From NCBI GenBank assembly GCA_017631215.1, contig JAGBTR010000043.1, forward strand, positions 1-10,557: a stretch of 10,557 nt of DNA. The letters are read 5' to 3'. Source of the stretch: Clostridia bacterium. Lineage in GTDB: Bacteria; Bacillota; Clostridia; Oscillospirales; CAG-272. The notes beneath the pieces were generated by a model. That model was given only the letters and a program-made list of their open reading frames with translations. It made no database searches and had not been told where the DNA came from. Positions 1-6,708 of this stretch are shown one piece after another. Within the stretch, counting starts at the first letter, position 1. The number at the start of each line of letters is the position of its first letter. The translations under genes and the position numbers were made by a program.

Positions 1-519
1 CTTAAGCGAGGCAAGCGGTGTTGCCGATGCGACCGCGTCCGCCGCCGACAACCAGAATCGGTCGTAAGCGGGCGTGAATCTCGTCATATTGCTCGCAAAC
101 GCAAGCATCAGAAAGGCGCGACCCGCCAGTGCGGGATTCATAAAATTCTTGCCGATGCCGCCAAAGACCTGCTTGACCAGCACGATTGCGAACACACAGC
201 CCAGCGCCGCCTGCCACAGCGGCATCGCCACGGGCAGATTGAGTGCGAGCAAAAGGCCCGTCACGGCGGCGGACAGATCGCCCGTCGTCACCTCGCGGTG
301 CCAGATCTTTTGCGTAATTCCCTCAGCAAGCATACAACTCAGCACGCAGACGAGCATCATCCAAAGTGCGCGCGTACCGAACACGTAGATGCCCCAAACC
401 GAAGCGGGCGCCAAGGCAATGAGGACGTCCATCATAATGCTTGCCGTCGTATCCTTGCCTCGAATATGCGGCGAGGGCGAGACGGTCAAAAGCCGTTTTT
501 CATTGGTCTGTTGATTCAT
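1..519 (-). CDS. rnfD: RnfD, membrane subunit of the Rnf ferredoxin:NAD+ oxidoreductase (C-terminus cut by window edge)
   Basis: RnfD is an integral membrane subunit of the Rnf complex, which couples ferredoxin:NAD+ electron transfer to Na+ or H+ transport. The visible 173 residues start with MNQQTNEKRLLTVSPSPHIR, the usual soluble N-terminus ending in SPHIR. Hydrophobic segments follow at about residues 30-48, 51-67, 83-98 and 100-116. The family motif FGGIGKNFMNPALAGRAF lies at 119-136. Near the edge, DAVASATPLA (161-170) corresponds to the site where ApbE attaches FMN to a threonine, here Thr167. The ATG at 519 is preceded by a GGGGAG ribosome binding site and lies 13 bases after the rnfC stop, so the two genes are probably co-transcribed. 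The reading frame stays open to base 1. Identity is clear. The odd point is that the residues before the flavin Thr read A-S-A rather than the more usual S/T-G-A. Confidence 0.93.
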   Translation of the reverse strand, partial: MNQQTNEKRLLTVSPSPHIRGKDTTASIMMDVLIALAPASVWGIYVFGTRALWMMLVCVLSCMLAEGITQKIWHREVTTGDLSAAVTGLLLALNLPVAMPLWQAALGCVFAIVLVKQVFGGIGKNFMNPALAGRAFLMLAFASNMTRFTPAYDRFWLSAADAVASATPLASLK

Positions 520-532
520 TTCGCTTCTCCCC

Positions 533-1897
533 TCACTTCTTTTGCGCATCCTTGGCACGCTCAGCCGCCTGCTTCTGACGGATCGCTCCCTTGGCGGCAC
601 GGATATACTGAACGATCTCCACGCCTGCGGGGCAACCGTACGAGCAGCTGCCACATTCCACGCAGCTCATAATATCGTATTTCAGCGCCTCGTCAAACTG
701 TCTTTTACGGGCAAGATCGGTCAGTTCAAACGGCATCAGGTGCATCGGGCAACGGTTGGCACAGCGACCGCAATGGATGCAGGCGCTATGATTCAGCGTC
801 GGACGCACGAAATCCTCCGACAAGAACAGCACGGCCGACGTGCCCTTGGTCACGCTTCCCTCCAGATCCCACTGTGCCGCGCCCATCATCGGGCCGCCGT
901 TGATGACCTTTTCGGGTATTTTGACAAAGCCGCCGCACTCCTGCGCCAGATTGGCATAGCTCATACCGACGGGGGCAAGCAAATTGCCCGGCTGTGCGAT
1001 ACAGTCGCCGTCCACCGTCACGCGACGCGAAATCAGCGGCATACCGTCAAAGAAGGCGCGCTTGACGGCCGCGCACGTCTCTGCGTTGAAAATGATGCAA
1101 CCAACGTCCACGGGCAGCTTGCCTGCGGGAATTTCCTTTTTCATCAAGGCGTAGATGAGCTGACGCTCGTCGCCCTGCGGGTATTTGGTCTTCATCACGG
1201 CAATGGTGACGCGCTTGCCGCCGAGCAGCTCCTCGCCGCGCGTGCGGACGATCTCCTCAAGCGTCTTAACCGCGTCCATTTTGTTATCCTCGATGGCGAC
1301 CGTGGCCTCGTCCAGCCCCAACGCGCACAGCAGCACGCGCACGCCCAGAAGCAGCGTTTCGGGCTCCTCCAGCATCAAGCGGTGGTTGGCCGTAATAAAG
1401 GGCTCGCACTCGGCGCAGTTGACGATCATATGTTGGGTGCGACCCAGCGCACCGCGCAGCTTGGCGTAGGTCGGGAAGGTTGCGCCGCCCATACCCGAGA
1501 TGCCTGCCTCGCGCACGATCTCGACGATCTCCTCGCCCGAGCAGTCCTCCGGGACGCGATCGCGCGGACAAACGTCGGGCGACAGCTCGTTCTGACCGTC
1601 GTTTTCGATCACGACGCTCTGCATCGGCACGCCCTGCGCGTTATTGATGGACTTGATCTCCTTGACCGTGCCGGAAACACTGCTGTGCACGGGACAGCCC
1701 AGTCCCTCGGCGACCTCACCGATGATCTGACCGACCAGCACACGCTCGCCCACCTCGACCGTCGGCTTGGCGTGAGCACCGATGTGCTGTGACAGCGGGA
1801 TCGCCACCGTCTGCGGAGCATCCGCTACACGCACGGCACACGCCGCCGTATTCTTATATTCATTGACGTGAGTGCCGCCCTTGAATGTAAATCTCAA
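533..1897 (-). CDS. rnfC: RnfC, NADH- and FMN-binding iron-sulfur subunit of the Rnf complex
   Basis: RnfC is the peripheral cytoplasmic subunit that exchanges electrons with NAD+ using FMN and two [4Fe-4S] clusters. The 454-residue protein has the normal family length. It opens with the RnfC N-terminal signature RFTFKGGTH, and the nucleotide/FMN site GMGGATFPT is at 135-143. NCAECEPF follows at 160-167. Two ferredoxin-type clusters are visible: Cys373, 376, 379, 383 and Cys412, 415, 418, 422, each CxxCxxCxxxC followed by Pro. I chose the TTG at 1897 because it sits 8 bases after GGAGG and gives the family N-terminus. A longer in-frame start at 2038 lies upstream of the promoter and is ruled out. 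rnfC is the first gene of the operon, with rnfD 13 bases downstream. This matches the common RnfCDGEAB order of anaerobes. Confidence 0.95.
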   Translation of the reverse strand: MRFTFKGGTHVNEYKNTAACAVRVADAPQTVAIPLSQHIGAHAKPTVEVGERVLVGQIIGEVAEGLGCPVHSSVSGTVKEIKSINNAQGVPMQSVVIENDGQNELSPDVCPRDRVPEDCSGEEIVEIVREAGISGMGGATFPTYAKLRGALGRTQHMIVNCAECEPFITANHRLMLEEPETLLLGVRVLLCALGLDEATVAIEDNKMDAVKTLEEIVRTRGEELLGGKRVTIAVMKTKYPQGDERQLIYALMKKEIPAGKLPVDVGCIIFNAETCAAVKRAFFDGMPLISRRVTVDGDCIAQPGNLLAPVGMSYANLAQECGGFVKIPEKVINGGPMMGAAQWDLEGSVTKGTSAVLFLSEDFVRPTLNHSACIHCGRCANRCPMHLMPFELTDLARKRQFDEALKYDIMSCVECGSCSYGCPAGVEIVQYIRAAKGAIRQKQAAERAKDAQKK

Positions 1898-1908
1898 CGA
1901 TATATCCT

Positions 1909-1926
1909 CCGTTAAAGTTCTAACAA
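1909..1926 (-). promoter_or_regulatory. Possible Rex-type operator in the rnfC leader
   Basis: The minus strand reads TTGTTAGAACTTTAACGG. Against the known Firmicute Rex consensus TTGTTAANNNNTTAACAA it matches 11 of 14 defined positions, 6 of 7 in the left half and 5 of 7 in the right. It lies about 30-46 bases after the predicted transcription start and overlaps the GGAGG ribosome binding site of rnfC. Rex is the NADH/NAD+-sensing repressor of fermentative and redox genes, so the target would make sense. The evidence is a resemblance only, and the right half is imperfect. Confidence 0.35.
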
Positions 1927-1961
1927 TGCCAATGTTTTTTGACAAAAGTTCTCCATATACT

Positions 1962-1990
1962 ATTATAGTGAAATCCGACCCTTTTGTCAA
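1962..1990 (-). promoter_or_regulatory. Sigma-A promoter of the rnf operon (exact consensus)
   Basis: On the minus strand, TTGACA (1985-1990) and TATAAT (1962-1967) are separated by exactly 17 bases. Both hexamers match the vegetative consensus perfectly. Transcription should begin near 1955, giving a leader of roughly 57 bases before the TTG start of rnfC. A perfect promoter suggests high basal transcription that would need a repressor if the operon is regulated. Confidence 0.9.
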
Positions 1991-2076
1991 GGTTCGCGCC
2001 ACCGAAAAGTACCGAAATACGGCGGTTTGTTTTGGCAACTGTGTTACTTTCCGTTAAGAGTTTGACAATACACCGC

Positions 2077-2110
2077 AAAAAAGTCGGGAGAGCCCTTGCA
2101 GAGCCCTCCC
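2077..2110 (-). terminator. Rho-independent terminator after pcrA
   Basis: The stem pairs 2103-2110 with 2086-2093 (8 bp with one G-U pair, GGGAGGGC with GCTCTCCC) around a 9-base loop. A run of six U residues follows in the RNA (2077-2082). It starts 7 bases after the helicase stop codon and separates that gene from the rnf operon. Confidence 0.85.
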
Positions 2111-2117
2111 TTGCGTA

Positions 2118-4553
2118 TTATTCCTTGGTCAGCTTGGCATAGGTTGCCATCAGCTTTTTGGTGCCGACGTTATCAAACGCGACCTCGAACAGCACGTCCG
2201 CGCCCAGCGGCTGAGCGGACAGAATGACACCGCCGCCAAAGACGGGGTGCTTGACGCGGTCGCCCGCCGAAAAGCTTGCGGCCGCCGAACGTCCCGCCGC
2301 ACGGTTGGCCGCCGATACCAACGGCTTACCGATCGTAATATCGTTGCTCCGTGCATTCGGCGTGCGCGAGATCGGCGTTCTTGCTCCCGTACCGCCGCCC
2401 CACGCGCCGCTTCTCGAAAATCCACCGGCAGACGCTCCGGCAGTGCTTGTCTCGCAGGAACGCTCAACCAGTGCCTCGGGAATCTCCGAGACAAAGCGCG
2501 AGACGGGATTGTACGTCGTCGAGCCGTAGATCAGGCGGTTCTTGGCGTGCAGGATGTACAGCTCACGCTTGGCACGCGTGATGGCGACGTAGGCAAGTCG
2601 TCTCTCCTCCTCCATCTCGTCGTTGCTTGCCGTGATGGTCTGCATTCCGGGGAAGATACCGTCCTCCATACCGGGCAGAAAGACAACGGGAAATTCCAGA
2701 CCCTTGGCCGAGTGAATGGTCATCATAACGACCGCATCGGCCGTATCGTCGTAGCGGTCGACGTCGGCAACCAGCGCGTTCTCCTCAAGGAAGCCCGTCA
2801 GCGTGGGCTCGTCCACCGACTTGCAATACTCAACCACGTTCGACTTGAACTCCTCAAGGTTCTCAAGTCGGTCCTCTTCCTCCTTGCCCGCATCGATGAG
2901 CATCTGGCGGTAGCCCGAGCGATCCAGCACCTGGTCGATGAGCGTAGGAAGCTCGACCTTGCCGATCAGCGCGCTCAGCTCCTCGATCATACGGGTAAAG
3001 GCGACCAGCGTGGCGGCAGAGCGCTGCAGTGCAACGTAAGAGGGCGCGTGCGCCATCACGTCGAACAGCGTCATACCCTGCTCTGCCGCGATGGCCTCGA
3101 CCGCCTCGAGCGTGCGGTCACCGATCTTGCGGCGCGGCTCGTTGATGATGCGGAGCAATCTTTCGCGGTCGGCGTGGTTGTTGATGAGCTGAAGATACGC
3201 CACGAGGTCGCGGATTTCCTTACGGTCCGAGAAGCGCACGCCGCCCAGCATACGGTAAGGCACCGCGCTCTTGGCAAAGGCGCGCTCAATGGCGTTGGAT
3301 TGGGCATTGGTACGGTACAGCACGGCGAAATCGCGATAGCTCAGCTCCTTTTTCGCCACGCGGCGGTTGACCTCGTCGACGACAAAGCGCGCCTCGAGAT
3401 TCTGGTCGTCGAGCTGTCGCAGATGAATGCGCTCGCCCTCGCCCGCCGCCGTCCACAGCCGCTTACCGCGTCGTCCCGTGTTGTTGGCGATGACGGCGTT
3501 GGCGGCATCGAGAATGTTCTGCGTCGAGCGATAGTTGCGCTCCAGCTTGATGACGCGGGCGGTCGGGAAGATCTTGTCAAAGGTGAGGATGTTCTCGATG
3601 GTCGCGCCGCGGAAGCGGTAGATGCTCTGGTCGTCGTCACCGACCACCATCAGATTGTTATAGCCTGCCGATAGAAGCTGTGTCAGCGCGAGCTGTGCCT
3701 GGTTGGTGTCCTGGAACTCGTCCACGCAGACGTAGCGGAAGCGGCGCTGATACTGCGTGCGCACCTCCTCGTGCTCGCGGAGCAGACGCACCGTCTGCAT
3801 AATGATGTCGTCAAAATCCATCGCGCCCGACGCAAGCAGCTGTGTCTGATACGCCTCGTAGACCTTGGCCACCTTGGAAAGACGGTAGTCCGAGCCCGCC
3901 TCGGTCGCATAGGCCGCGGGGTCGAGAAGGCGATCCTTGGCGCGGCTGATGGCACTCATCACGCTCTTGATGGGAAACTGCTTTTCGTCGATATTGCACT
4001 TTTTCATTGCGGCAAGGATGGCCTTTTTGCTGTCATCCGTGTCGTAGATGGTGAACTCCTTGGGATAGCCCAGAAGCGTGCCGTGGACGCGCAGAATACG
4101 CATACAGATGGAGTGGAAGGTGCCCGCCCAGATGTCGTTGGCGATCGACTCATCCTCAAACGAGGCGCGAAGTCTTGCCTTGATCTCGCCCGCCGCCTTG
4201 TTGGTAAAGGTGATGGCGAGCATCTGCCACGGAGGGCAAGGATTGCTGATGAAATTGGGCAGCATATGCTCGATGTCCTCGCGCGGCAGCTCTACCGCAC
4301 GCTCGAGCTGATCAACCTGCCCATCGGTCATATCGAAGGGCATATAATTGGTCTCATAGGCGTTGCCATAGCGGATGATAAAGGCGATGCGCTTGACAAG
4401 CACCGTCGTCTTGCCGCTTCCCGCGCCCGCGATGATGAGCAAGGGGTTGTTGACGGCAAAGATCGCCGCCCGCTGCTCGTCGTTAAGATCGCCGTAAGCG
4501 CGGTCAAACAGCGCGCGCTTGGCGGCAAGATATCTCTCGGTCAAATGTTGCAT
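2118..4553 (-). CDS. pcrA: PcrA/UvrD-type superfamily 1A DNA helicase
   Basis: This is an ATP-dependent 3'-5' DNA helicase acting in nucleotide excision repair, clearing of replication-transcription conflicts and removal of RecA filaments. All SF1A motifs are present in the 811-residue protein: Q-motif LNDEQRAAIF (23-32), Walker A GAGSGKT (43-49), motif Ia ITFTNKAAGE (114-123), Walker B DEFQD (278-282), motif III GDDDQSIYRFRGA (305-317), motif IV ERNYRST (338-344), motif V TIHSAKGLEF (612-621) and motif VI AITRAKREL (657-665). A low-complexity Ser/Gly/Ala linker (about 700-760) leads to a C-terminal Tudor-like domain, GDRVKHPVFGGGVI, typical of Gram-positive PcrA. The ATG at 4553 follows AAAGGGA and lies just after the promoter. 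An in-frame TTG at 4604 lies upstream of the transcription start. An insertion of roughly 35-40 residues lies between motifs I and Ia. Confidence 0.95.
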   Translation of the reverse strand: MQHLTERYLAAKRALFDRAYGDLNDEQRAAIFAVNNPLLIIAGAGSGKTTVLVKRIAFIIRYGNAYETNYMPFDMTDGQVDQLERAVELPREDIEHMLPNFISNPCPPWQMLAITFTNKAAGEIKARLRASFEDESIANDIWAGTFHSICMRILRVHGTLLGYPKEFTIYDTDDSKKAILAAMKKCNIDEKQFPIKSVMSAISRAKDRLLDPAAYATEAGSDYRLSKVAKVYEAYQTQLLASGAMDFDDIIMQTVRLLREHEEVRTQYQRRFRYVCVDEFQDTNQAQLALTQLLSAGYNNLMVVGDDDQSIYRFRGATIENILTFDKIFPTARVIKLERNYRSTQNILDAANAVIANNTGRRGKRLWTAAGEGERIHLRQLDDQNLEARFVVDEVNRRVAKKELSYRDFAVLYRTNAQSNAIERAFAKSAVPYRMLGGVRFSDRKEIRDLVAYLQLINNHADRERLLRIINEPRRKIGDRTLEAVEAIAAEQGMTLFDVMAHAPSYVALQRSAATLVAFTRMIEELSALIGKVELPTLIDQVLDRSGYRQMLIDAGKEEEDRLENLEEFKSNVVEYCKSVDEPTLTGFLEENALVADVDRYDDTADAVVMMTIHSAKGLEFPVVFLPGMEDGIFPGMQTITASNDEMEEERRLAYVAITRAKRELYILHAKNRLIYGSTTYNPVSRFVSEIPEALVERSCETSTAGASAGGFSRSGAWGGGTGARTPISRTPNARSNDITIGKPLVSAANRAAGRSAAASFSAGDRVKHPVFGGGVILSAQPLGADVLFEVAFDNVGTKKLMATYAKLTKE

Positions 4554-4589
4554 ATATATAGTTCCCTTTCGGTCGGATTTGCATTTTAT

Positions 4590-4618
4590 AGTATACCATA
4601 ACAAGGGGAAAATTTCAA
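4590..4618 (-). promoter_or_regulatory. Sigma-A promoter of pcrA
   Basis: TTGAAA (4613-4618) and TATACT (4590-4595) on the minus strand are separated by 17 bases. Transcription would start near 4583, about 30 bases before the ATG at 4553. This also excludes the upstream in-frame TTG at 4604 as the start of the helicase. Confidence 0.8.
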
Positions 4619-4802
4619 GCGGTTTTTGTGCCGCAGACGACCTTTTTTATCCGCATATCCTCATCGCAAGGGCGTCGATCCGTCCTCGTCCATCGCGCGG
4701 CAGGTCGCGCTCGAATGCGAAGGGCGCGGCGTCTTTGGATATGCACAAACGCCATAGCCGCTTGCGCCGCCGAGGGGCCTTGCCCTTGCAGGCGATGCAA
4801 GC

Positions 4803-4839
4803 AAAAAGAAGCCTTGCCCGATGGGCAAGGCTTCTTTTT
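4803..4839 (-). terminator. Terminator after tRNA-Leu, perfect 17-bp inverted repeat
   Basis: A perfect 17-bp inverted repeat (4803-4819 with 4823-4839) has only a 3-base loop. The GC-rich core GAAGCCTTGCCC is flanked by five A on one side and five T on the other, so it can terminate on either strand. It begins 3 bases after the encoded CCA of the tRNA. It is also the first clear terminator after the gene ending at 5010. Confidence 0.9.
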
Positions 4840-4841
4840 GT

Positions 4842-4928
4842 TGGTGCCGGTGACCGGGGTCGAACCGGTACGGTATCGCTACCACTGGATTTTGAGTCCA
4901 GCACGTCTGCCAATTCCATCACACCGGC
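4842..4928 (-). tRNA. tRNA-Leu (anticodon CAA)
   Basis: The 87-base gene folds as a class II tRNA. The acceptor stem GCCGGTG pairs with CACCGGC, followed by discriminator A and an encoded CCA. The anticodon stem CTGGA/TCCAG encloses the loop CTCAAAA, giving anticodon CAA, which reads the Leu codon UUG. The long variable arm has the stem GGTA/TACC and the T arm is ACCGG-TTCGACC-CCGGT. Discriminator A and the long variable arm both fit leucine identity. It has its own promoter and terminator. Confidence 0.97.
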
Positions 4929-4955
4929 AAGCGTGACTTCGTGTCAAACGCATAT

Positions 4956-4985
4956 AGTATAGCACATCTTGCTATCAAAAGTCAA
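4956..4985 (-). promoter_or_regulatory. Promoter of tRNA-Leu
   Basis: TTGACT (4980-4985) and TATACT (4956-4961) are 18 bases apart on the minus strand. A TG dinucleotide one base before the -10 makes it an extended -10 promoter. The predicted start near 4949 leaves about 20 bases before the tRNA 5' end, which RNase P would remove. Confidence 0.8.
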
Positions 4986-5009
4986 GAGGTTTTCAAGATT
5001 TTGTTTCCG

Positions 5010-6536
5010 TCACTGCTTCTTTTTTGCGCGTGCGGTCAAAAGAGCGGCCGTCAGCGCACCGCCAACGCACACGATCACGGCTACAACGATCAGCGGATGC
5101 ACGCCTTTTTTCTCCTCCGTCGGCGGCTCTGTGGGTTCGTCAGGCGACTCGACGGGCGGCTCGGTGGAGGGCTCCTCTGTCACGTCGGGATCTTGTGCCG
5201 GCGGCACATCCTCCGTCGGGATCGCATCATCCTTGGGCTCAGGGGCACGGATCAAGGCCGTCTCATAGTCCTTCAGCGCCTGCTCGGCGCGCGCCACCCG
5301 TGCGGTGAGATCGAAATCCATCCCGACCACACGCTGTGCCACGGTCAACGCATCCAATGCCCGTCGCGAGGCCTCGGTCAACCGCGCGAAGGTGCGGAAG
5401 TCGATCTTGTCAAGTCCCTGCGCCGTCATTGCATCCAACGCCTCGACCGTATCCAGCAGTGTCTTCATCGAGGCGATAACAGCCTCGCGCTCCTGCACCT
5501 GACGGTCGGTCAGACAAATCGAATCGAGCTTGAGCGTATAGCGGCTCGTCGGCGCAGAAAGACCGCGCCAATCGATGCCGATGTAATTCACCCCGTCAAG
5601 GGCGATCTCACCGCCCACCGCGCTCGCCATGCTCAGTGGCAGACAAACGTGATTCCAGCCCGTCACGGGGTCGTCCATCATCGAAAGCAGCAGCTGTGCG
5701 TCCCACGAAAGCGCATTTCGGTCGCCCCGCCCCGCGCTCGATATCACCAAGGAGCCGTCAAGCGTGAGCCCGACCATGGCGCGGTCAGACAGGTACACGT
5801 CAAGCTCCAGCGTGTCCATACCACTGCCATTCACCGCCGCATCGAGCTGTGCGGATGCTTGAACGTCCGCCGTGCCAAGACCGATCGATAGCGACGCATA
5901 GCCCGCAAGACGCTCGTTGCGGTCGGTCACAAATCCGCCTCCCCACGACGCATTACAGCCAAACAGCGGCACCTTGTGCTCACTTACCGCCATTTCAATG
6001 GCATTGAGCTCCGCCTCGGTCGCCACCTCATAGGTCACGTCCAGCACCACGTCCGCGCTGGGATGGATCGCACCGCCCCAGCCGCCCGAGGTATAAGAAT
6101 CGGCGATTTTGACGTACAGCATGTCGAAATGATCGGAATCAACGAACGGGGTCAGATCAAAGGAGCGATGCTCCTGACTCAGACCGCCCCTGCCGTTGGC
6201 GTCCACCTCGCCGTACCAGCGGTAGGCCTCGGTATAATTCTCGCCGTCGGTCGAAACGAGCAAATGGAGCTGCTGATAGATCACACCCGACAGCTCAATT
6301 TTTTGAATGAAGGTCGTATTTTTCAGATCGAACCGATAAACGAGCTCGGCCTTCCCGTCCGCGAATCGGATACCTGAGGTATTGAAGTGCGCCTCCTTGA
6401 CCAAATACGCCTGCTCCTGCTCGCTTCCGACGCGAAAGGTGTGCGTTTCGTGCATGATCTCACGCGCCTGCACACCGACCGTACCAGCAACAAACAAAAG
6501 CAGCACGGTCAAAATCAGCATCCCGATGCGTCTCAC
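5010..6536 (-). CDS. Secreted, membrane-anchored two-domain surface protein, function unknown
   Basis: I do not recognise a named family for this 508-residue protein. A signal peptide (1-24, probable cleavage after VQA) is followed by a beta-rich domain (about 30-172) and a second beta-rich domain (about 190-343). The second contains TGWNHVCLPL and YTLKLDSICL, positioned like AGWNHIELDL and the FKDIYF strand of the three paralogues upstream. A helical region (344-430) ends in ALKDYETAL, like ALEKYEEEL in the paralogues. Then come a Pro/Glu/Thr linker (431-477), a transmembrane helix (481-501) and a basic tail ARAKKKQ. Both beta domains look like galactose-binding or carbohydrate-binding jelly rolls, but this rests on strand pattern only. 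The GTG start at 6536 lies 6 bases after GGAGG. No LPXTG sorting signal is present. No terminator is visible between its stop and the tRNA promoter. Confidence 0.85.
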   Translation of the reverse strand: MRRIGMLILTVLLLFVAGTVGVQAREIMHETHTFRVGSEQEQAYLVKEAHFNTSGIRFADGKAELVYRFDLKNTTFIQKIELSGVIYQQLHLLVSTDGENYTEAYRWYGEVDANGRGGLSQEHRSFDLTPFVDSDHFDMLYVKIADSYTSGGWGGAIHPSADVVLDVTYEVATEAELNAIEMAVSEHKVPLFGCNASWGGGFVTDRNERLAGYASLSIGLGTADVQASAQLDAAVNGSGMDTLELDVYLSDRAMVGLTLDGSLVISSAGRGDRNALSWDAQLLLSMMDDPVTGWNHVCLPLSMASAVGGEIALDGVNYIGIDWRGLSAPTSRYTLKLDSICLTDRQVQEREAVIASMKTLLDTVEALDAMTAQGLDKIDFRTFARLTEASRRALDALTVAQRVVGMDFDLTARVARAEQALKDYETALIRAPEPKDDAIPTEDVPPAQDPDVTEEPSTEPPVESPDEPTEPPTEEKKGVHPLIVVAVIVCVGGALTAALLTARAKKKQ

Positions 6537-6566
6537 GTCGCACCTCCTTTCACCATTGATATATTC

Positions 6567-6595
6567 AGTATAACACACCGCTTCCCCGCTGTCAA
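6567..6595 (-). promoter_or_regulatory. Sigma-A promoter of the 508-residue surface protein gene
   Basis: TTGACA (6590-6595) and TATACT (6567-6572) are 17 bases apart on the minus strand. Transcription would start near 6560, about 24 bases before the GTG start at 6536, with AAAGGAGGT between. This promoter lacks the leader hairpin and upstream elements seen at the three tandem paralogues, so it is probably controlled differently. Confidence 0.85.
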
Positions 6596-6670
6596 GAAAG
6601 CGTTGGGCGGTCGTTCTTTTTTGGTTAATCACACCAAATAACACACGCCGCGTTTGTATAATCTCACCAC

Positions 6671-6697
6671 AAAAGGGGCTCCGCGAAGAAGCCCCTT
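6671..6697 (-). terminator. Terminator after the first tandem surface-protein gene
   Basis: AAGGGGCT (6690-6697 region) pairs with AGCCCCTT (6673-6680) on the minus strand. The pairing can extend inward by a G-U and a C-G pair around a short TTCGC loop. The U-run after it is short (TTTTG). It starts 11 bases beyond the stop codon at 6709. Confidence 0.75.
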
Positions 6698-6708
6698 GAG
6701 ATGGATCT

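Noticed and set aside
542..1792. 416-residue open frame on the plus strand opposite rnfC
   Set aside because: It is antisense to a clearly conserved RnfC with intact iron-sulfur motifs. Its His/Arg/Ala-rich composition is typical of a shadow frame in GC-rich DNA, and no ribosome binding site supports it.
1898..2038. 47-residue N-terminal extension of RnfC from a TTG at 2038
   Set aside because: It begins upstream of the exact-consensus promoter, so it would not be transcribed from it. The family N-terminus and ribosome binding site point to 1897.
2247..3674. 475-residue open frame on the plus strand opposite pcrA
   Set aside because: It lies entirely antisense to the conserved helicase motifs and has low-complexity Arg/Val/Asp composition. 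I see no promoter or ribosome binding site for it.
4554..4604. 17-residue N-terminal extension of PcrA from a TTG at 4604
   Set aside because: It overlaps the -10 hexamer of the promoter, and the ATG at 4553 has a suitable ribosome binding site.
4647..4922. 91-residue minus-strand frame starting inside tRNA-Leu (MMELADVLDSKSSGSD...)
   Set aside because: This is translation of the tRNA itself and its terminator, a common false gene call.
6621..6637. Inverted repeat TTGGT-7-ACCAA upstream of the 508-residue protein promoter
   Set aside because: The arms are only five bases and nothing similar occurs elsewhere in the window, so I would not call it an operator.
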